A stretch of 64,000 nt of DNA from Bacteroidales bacterium (GTDB lineage Bacteria > Bacteroidota > Bacteroidia > Bacteroidales > Muribaculaceae), in assembly GCA_004553485.1 (NCBI GenBank), contig SFLG01000005.1, positions 7,959 through 71,958 on the forward strand. The letters run 5' to 3'. The position numbers and the translations under genes are program-made. The notes under the pieces were generated by a model, which was not told the origin of the DNA, made no database searches, and saw nothing but the letters and a program-made list of their open reading frames with translations. This document shows, piece by piece, positions 59,920-64,000 of this stretch (position 1 is its first letter; each line of letters opens with the position of its first letter).

Positions 59920-62094
59920 ATGCCTATAATGAAAAAACTGATGACGGCGGGGCTCTGCCTTGTCGCCGTCTCGGCCTGGGGACGCACCGCCCCGGCCGTC
60001 GACTCGCTGTTGGAACGTATCGACAAGGGTCTCTCGCAAAAAATCCTGGTCGAGGTGGACTCGGCGCCGACAGCCGTCAAGGGCCGCACGCCCGGTGGCG
60101 ACTGGTTCTGTCTGGGCGAAAAGGACGGGCGGCCCCTCGTCACCGCCGGCAACGACCTCAGCGCCGCCGTCGGCATCAACCACTACCTCAAATACTACGC
60201 GGGCGTGCACCTGTGCTGGGGCAATATGCACGCCACGATGGGCGACAGTCTGCCCGTGCCACAGGCGACCGAGTGCCACAACAGCACGGCCGACCTGCGC
60301 TACTACCTCAACTACTGCACCCACTCCTACTCGATGGCCTTCTGGGACTGGGACCGTTGGCAGGAGGAGATAGACTGGATGGCCCTGCACGGCATAAACA
60401 TGCCCTTGGCCGTAACGGGCACCGAGGCGGTATGGCGCAACGTGCTGCTGCGCCTGGGCTACCCCGCCGACAAAATCGACGAGTACGTCGCCGGCCCGGG
60501 CTTCCAGGCCTGGTGGCTGATGAACAACCTCGAAGGCTGGGGCGGACCGATAACGCCGGCGCACTACGAACGGCAAAAGCTTCTGCAGCAGAAGATTGTG
60601 GCACGTATGCGTTCGCTGGGCATGGAGCCGGTGTTCGCCGGATATGCCGGTATGCTGCCCCACGATGCCGCCGAGACGCTGGGCATCAACGTCCAGGACC
60701 CCGGCGAGTGGTTCGGCTACAAGCGCCCGGCCTTCCTGCAGCCCGAGAGCAAGGACTTTGCACGCATCGCCGCCATCTACTATGACGAGCTGAACAAGCT
60801 GTACGGCGTCACGCGCTACTACAGCATGGACCCGTTCCACGAGGGCGGGAGCACCAAGGGCGTCGACCTCGCGCGTGCCGGAAAGGCGATAATGGAGGCC
60901 ATGAAAGCCAACAACCCGGATGCCGTGTGGGTAATTCAGGCCTGGCGCAAAAACCCGCGCCTGGAGATGATTGGCGCCCTTGACAAGGGCGACCTGCTCG
61001 TGCTCGACCTGCACGCCGAGACCGAGCCCATCTGGAACGGCCGCGGCTTTGCCGGCCACAACTGGCTGTGGTGTATGCTACACAACTTCGGCGGCAACAT
61101 CGGCCTCTACGGACGTCTCAAGACGATGGGCCCCGACTACCACCACGCCCTTGCCGAGAGCGACGACATCCGCGGCATCGGCCTGACGATGGAGGGCATA
61201 GAGACCAACCCTGTTGTATACGAGTATATGTCAGAGCTGCCCTGGACCGACAGTGTCCCCGACTACGGAAAATGGCTGGAGAACTACGCCGCCGCGCGCT
61301 ATGGTGTCCGCGACGAAAAAGTGGGCCGCGCCTGGCGCCTGTTGGGTAACTCGGTCTATGCCTGCCCCGCCGGCAACCGTCAGCAGGGCACCGCTGAGTC
61401 GCTGTTCTGCGCCCGCCCCTCCGACAATCCGCGCCAGGCATCGGCTTGGTCCAAATACACCCCTTACTACCACATTGTTCCCCTGGCCGCGGCCGCCCGT
61501 ATCCTCACCGAAAACGCTGACAGATACCGCGGCAACGCCAACTACATCTACGATATGGTTGACGTCGTGCGCCAGGTGACGGCCGACAAGGGACGCGAGG
61601 TGGCCGCACGCTTTGCTCTGGCCGCCAAGGAGGGCGACAAGGAGGCATACCGGCGCGAGTCGCAGAAGTTCCTTGAGCTTATCCGTCTCCAGGACGAGCT
61701 GTTGGGCACCGTCCCCGACTTCAGGCTGGGACGATGGCTCGACCGCGCGCTGTCGCTGAGCGATGACCCCGCCGAGCGCGACAACTTCAACTGGAACGCC
61801 CGCGTACAGATCACCACATGGGGCAACCGCCAGCCCAGCGAGCGCGGCAAGCTGCACGACTACGCCCACCGCGAGTGGCAGGGCCTGCTCGCCGACTACT
61901 ACCTGCCCCGCTGGCAGCGCTGGTTCGACTGGCGCCTCGCCAACTGGACGGCCGACCCGGCCACCGCCCCCGACGCCTTTGACGCCGAGTACCCCTGGTC
62001 GCAGCAGACCAACCCCTACCCCTCGGCCCCCGACCCCGACGCCGACCCCATAGCCACCGCCCGCCGCATCCTCCTCCGCGTCCTCGCCCTCTAA
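59920..62094 (+). CDS. Alpha-N-acetylglucosaminidase, GH89
   Basis: A 724-aa exported enzyme. Signal peptide KLMTAGLCLVAVSAWG. The GH89 catalytic domain shows YLNYCTHSYSMAFWDWDRWQ, GPITPAHYERQKLLQ, the probable acid/base E308 in YYSMDPFHEGGSTKG and nucleophile E425 in LTMEGIETNPVVYEYMS, matched to the known family positions. The C-terminal helical domain ends in a low-complexity Pro/Asp segment. It removes terminal alpha-GlcNAc, for example from mucin glycans or heparan sulfate. A second Met (59929) is an alternative start. Confidence 0.93.
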   Translation: MPIMKKLMTAGLCLVAVSAWGRTAPAVDSLLERIDKGLSQKILVEVDSAPTAVKGRTPGGDWFCLGEKDGRPLVTAGNDLSAAVGINHYLKYYAGVHLCWGNMHATMGDSLPVPQATECHNSTADLRYYLNYCTHSYSMAFWDWDRWQEEIDWMALHGINMPLAVTGTEAVWRNVLLRLGYPADKIDEYVAGPGFQAWWLMNNLEGWGGPITPAHYERQKLLQQKIVARMRSLGMEPVFAGYAGMLPHDAAETLGINVQDPGEWFGYKRPAFLQPESKDFARIAAIYYDELNKLYGVTRYYSMDPFHEGGSTKGVDLARAGKAIMEAMKANNPDAVWVIQAWRKNPRLEMIGALDKGDLLVLDLHAETEPIWNGRGFAGHNWLWCMLHNFGGNIGLYGRLKTMGPDYHHALAESDDIRGIGLTMEGIETNPVVYEYMSELPWTDSVPDYGKWLENYAAARYGVRDEKVGRAWRLLGNSVYACPAGNRQQGTAESLFCARPSDNPRQASAWSKYTPYYHIVPLAAAARILTENADRYRGNANYIYDMVDVVRQVTADKGREVAARFALAAKEGDKEAYRRESQKFLELIRLQDELLGTVPDFRLGRWLDRALSLSDDPAERDNFNWNARVQITTWGNRQPSERGKLHDYAHREWQGLLADYYLPRWQRWFDWRLANWTADPATAPDAFDAEYPWSQQTNPYPSAPDPDADPIATARRILLRVLAL

Positions 62095-62180
62095 CCCCCT
62101 CCGCATTTTACCGCGAAGCGCACAAATCCCGTCCTCCCCAAAGTCTGCGAAAAAAAGTTTTGGCGCGAAGCACCTCAATC

Positions 62181-62261
62181 AAGTTCCGCTAAGTTAATTG
62201 CTAAGCAATTGCAAATCAAAAAGTTCCGCGAACACTCCGCGCCTCTTCCGATAAGTTCCGC
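62181..62261. repeat. Three copies of AAGTTCCGC
   Basis: The 9-mer is at 62181-62189, 62221-62229 and 62253-62261, in a 258-nt spacer after the GH89 gene. More degenerate TTCCGCG pieces are nearby. Confidence 0.75.
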
Positions 62262-62302
62262 GATAAAAAAGCGCCATTCCGCGCAAAAAAAGTCCGCAAA
62301 AA

Positions 62303-62332
62303 AACGCCCCGGGAGGAGACTCTCGGGGCGTT
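62303..62332. terminator. Bidirectional terminator
   Basis: A 13-bp stem with one G-T pair (62303-62315 with 62320-62332), loop GAGA, between the GH89 gene and the convergent secreted-protein gene. Confidence 0.85.
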
Positions 62333-62352
62333 GTGTCAGGGGGTGTTAATTA

Positions 62353-64000
62353 TCAGAGGCGGACCTTGGTGGCCGTGTTGCCCTGGCGGCGGATGTAGAT
62401 GCCGTGCTCGGGGTTGGCCACGCGAATACCCTGCAGGTTGTAGTATTCAACCTCGGCGTCGGCGCTGTCGACAGTGATGTCATCCACACCGGTTACTTTA
62501 TCCGATGCGAGGCTCATCTTGATGCTCCTGAAGGGGTCGAGAGTAACCGTTACCTCGGGGTTGGTGTGGAGCCAGAGGCGGCCGTGGGGGTTGGTAGAGA
62601 GGGGAACGCTATCCTTGTGTTTGGCCAGGACAAGCTTCTTTTCTTCTTTGTTGCCAACATGAACGAAGGGAGAGTGATCCTCGGTGGTGCAAGACGCGTT
62701 GTTGCAGTCGCTGAAGTCCACAACAGCTTCGCTGATATGGCCACCAAGCTCCTCATTCTCGATTTTGACGTAGAATTTACCGCAGAGGTTTTTGACTTCA
62801 TTAGTGGTGAAGGTGTAAGATGTGCCGTCCTTGTTTACTGTGCCGTTAAGGACTGTCTCATTGCTGTGCGATGTTGCGGCAACAACCTTTGCCTGAACGC
62901 TCCCATTAGCCTTGTAGGGCGTGTGGTGGAAAGACATCTTGTAACCGTTATCCTCGGCAACCGCGGTCTTCTTGGCATAGATGCGGGGGAGAGGATATTG
63001 CGAATGGACTACCATATCATACATCGAGAAGCCTTGAGTATCACTACAATTATAACGTATTACATAATCGCCACCCATGGTAGCATCACCACTGCCAATA
63101 GTCTCGAACTGAATGATGGCATTGCCGTTTTCGTCTATTTCGATTTCTGCGTATGCCTTTTTATCTTTCGACATCGACAATGAGTTATCACGGATATTAG
63201 CAAGTTTTGAACTGTCATATAAATAACCGAAACCGGTATGCTCGTCCTGTTTACCTAATGCAGTATCAAAGAACTTAATCTCGTTCTTTGTCTTGATATA
63301 CCAGTGACCTTTACCGTCAGATTCGAGTATGAGAGGCATTGGCTCTACAGTCGAGCCTGTCATTTCATTATTCACAAATGTGGCATCAGTAGTTTTCCAA
63401 ATGCGATAATAGGTATTGGCTGATGGGATCATCACACGGTTGTATGCTTTTACCTCTCCCGTTGAATTTGCCCAGCTTTCTACGCCCAACACGAATTCCA
63501 TGCCGTTGGAGAGCTCGGAGGCGGAGGTCACGAGGGTGTAGGTGTCGGCGGCGGCGGTGCGGTTGCCGATGGTGTAGAAGGCCTCGACCTCTTCAGAGGC
63601 AGCGGCTTTGTCGTTGGCCTCACGATTAGCGATGGCGGTGAAGCGGCGTTGCATCTTGTCGACGGTAACAGTAGCGGTGTTGCCCTTGATAACATCGGTT
63701 TTGGCGACATAGCCGTCGATACCGTAGGTTTTGACAGTCAGCGATGTGGCGCCTTCGGCGCTGATGGTTACGACTGTGCCCGAGGGAGTGGGTTGTGCGT
63801 CGGAGACAGAGAATACGGGGTTGGCCGGAGCGGCAAACTTGGTAACGGTGTAAGTGGCGGTAGCCTCGTCGCTGTTGTCAAAATCGGTCTTTGATGCTAC
63901 GACCTTGATGGTGTAGCTGCCTGCCTTTTCAAAAGTATAGGTGTATGGCAGTTCTTCGTCGGTAATTGCGGTGTCGTTGACAGTACCCGAGATTTTAGCG
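62353..64000 (-). CDS. Large secreted protein with C-terminal sorting tail, 5' end outside window
   Basis: The frame is open on the minus strand from the window edge; the visible 548 codons lack the N-terminus. The upstream part has Ig-like/CHB_HEX-type modules (EKAGSYTIKVVASKTDFDNS, PVFSVSDAQPTPSGTVVTIS). The middle is a beta-rich domain of unknown family (about VLTVSASELSNGMEF onward). The last 40 residues, starting VDDITVDSADAEVEYYNLQG and ending in a GIYIRRQG strand, form the tail common in secreted proteins of Muribaculaceae and Prevotella, which resembles type IX sorting domains. Parts have lower G+C than neighbours. Function unknown. Confidence 0.8.
   Translation of the reverse strand, partial: AKISGTVNDTAITDEELPYTYTFEKAGSYTIKVVASKTDFDNSDEATATYTVTKFAAPANPVFSVSDAQPTPSGTVVTISAEGATSLTVKTYGIDGYVAKTDVIKGNTATVTVDKMQRRFTAIANREANDKAAASEEVEAFYTIGNRTAAADTYTLVTSASELSNGMEFVLGVESWANSTGEVKAYNRVMIPSANTYYRIWKTTDATFVNNEMTGSTVEPMPLILESDGKGHWYIKTKNEIKFFDTALGKQDEHTGFGYLYDSSKLANIRDNSLSMSKDKKAYAEIEIDENGNAIIQFETIGSGDATMGGDYVIRYNCSDTQGFSMYDMVVHSQYPLPRIYAKKTAVAEDNGYKMSFHHTPYKANGSVQAKVVAATSHSNETVLNGTVNKDGTSYTFTTNEVKNLCGKFYVKIENEELGGHISEAVVDFSDCNNASCTTEDHSPFVHVGNKEEKKLVLAKHKDSVPLSTNPHGRLWLHTNPEVTVTLDPFRSIKMSLASDKVTGVDDITVDSADAEVEYYNLQGIRVANPEHGIYIRRQGNTATKVRL

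Noticed and set aside
62353..63654. Complete 433-aa gene starting at 63654
   Set aside because: The same frame stays open to the window edge and encodes further Ig-like modules, so the Met at 63654 is internal.
1..64000. tRNA, rRNA or tmRNA genes
   Set aside because: No cloverleaf with a GTTCGA-type T-loop and no rRNA signatures were found; the GTTCGAC at 59842 belongs to the dyad upstream of the GH89 gene.

Overview
The window reads as chromosome of a GC-rich member of the Bacteroidales, most likely a Muribaculaceae-type gut bacterium. This is inferred from gene content: a MurF-Alr fusion, GSCFA, DUF4290 and DUF4301 proteins, a PorE-like OmpA protein, a GldB-like lipoprotein, a C-terminal secretion tail and a B12-dependent ribonucleotide reductase. 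Many intergenic regions also carry the Bacteroidota-type -7 box TAnnTTTG, several with a TTTG or CTTG -33 box 16-20 nt upstream. Most genes end on strong inverted-repeat terminators. I see no rRNA, tRNA, CRISPR array or prophage. The only mobile trace is a truncated IS4-type transposase near 8 kb.

Layout. 1-4.3 kb: end of a PorE-like OmpA protein, a GSCFA protein and MurF-Alr. 4.4-7.7 kb: OmpA-like lipoprotein, EamA transporter, small HEAT/AlkD-like protein, rubrerythrin. 7.8-10.4 kb: transposase remnant, then an ECF sigma / membrane anti-sigma-like / secreted Spy-like cassette and a 73-aa orphan. 10.5-13.5 kb: DUF4136 lipoprotein, then a small acidic protein with agmatine deiminase and N-carbamoylputrescine amidase (putrescine synthesis). 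13.7-16.7 kb: FabG, DUF4290, RimM, a small acidic protein, a periplasmic OmpA-like protein. 16.8-23.9 kb (minus strand): FtsE, NrdJ, an MlaF-MlaE-MlaD lipid transport operon and an amidase. 24-33 kb: GldB-like lipoprotein, DUF486 protein, malic enzyme, BspA-like LRR protein, FolC, split chromate transporter, a small secreted protein, NDH-2. 33-44.2 kb: TPR protein, DUF4301, a YdbS/YdbT-like PH pair, an Omp85-type barrel, a phosphoethanolamine transferase and a probably abundant TPR lipoprotein. 44.3-47 kb (minus): ComF, RluD-like synthase, PASTA protein. 47-51 kb: Sua5/YrdC, sugar-phosphate transferase, ClC channel with CBS domains. 51-59.7 kb: RidA, BrkB/YihY protein, Ntn-hydrolase, ROK kinase, S9 peptidase, SmpB, membrane protein. 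59.9-64 kb: GH89 alpha-N-acetylglucosaminidase and a large secreted protein cut by the window edge.

Most of the content is core metabolism and envelope biology. The points most worth a second look are a 62-nt three-way-junction element upstream of the TPR lipoprotein (42342-42403), two promoters whose predicted start site falls on the ATG (39217 and 33039), and a recurring pattern of short, locus-specific tandem duplications in spacers and at gene ends. One 9-nt unit of that pattern occurs both as a coding repeat and as a spacer repeat 6.7 kb apart.
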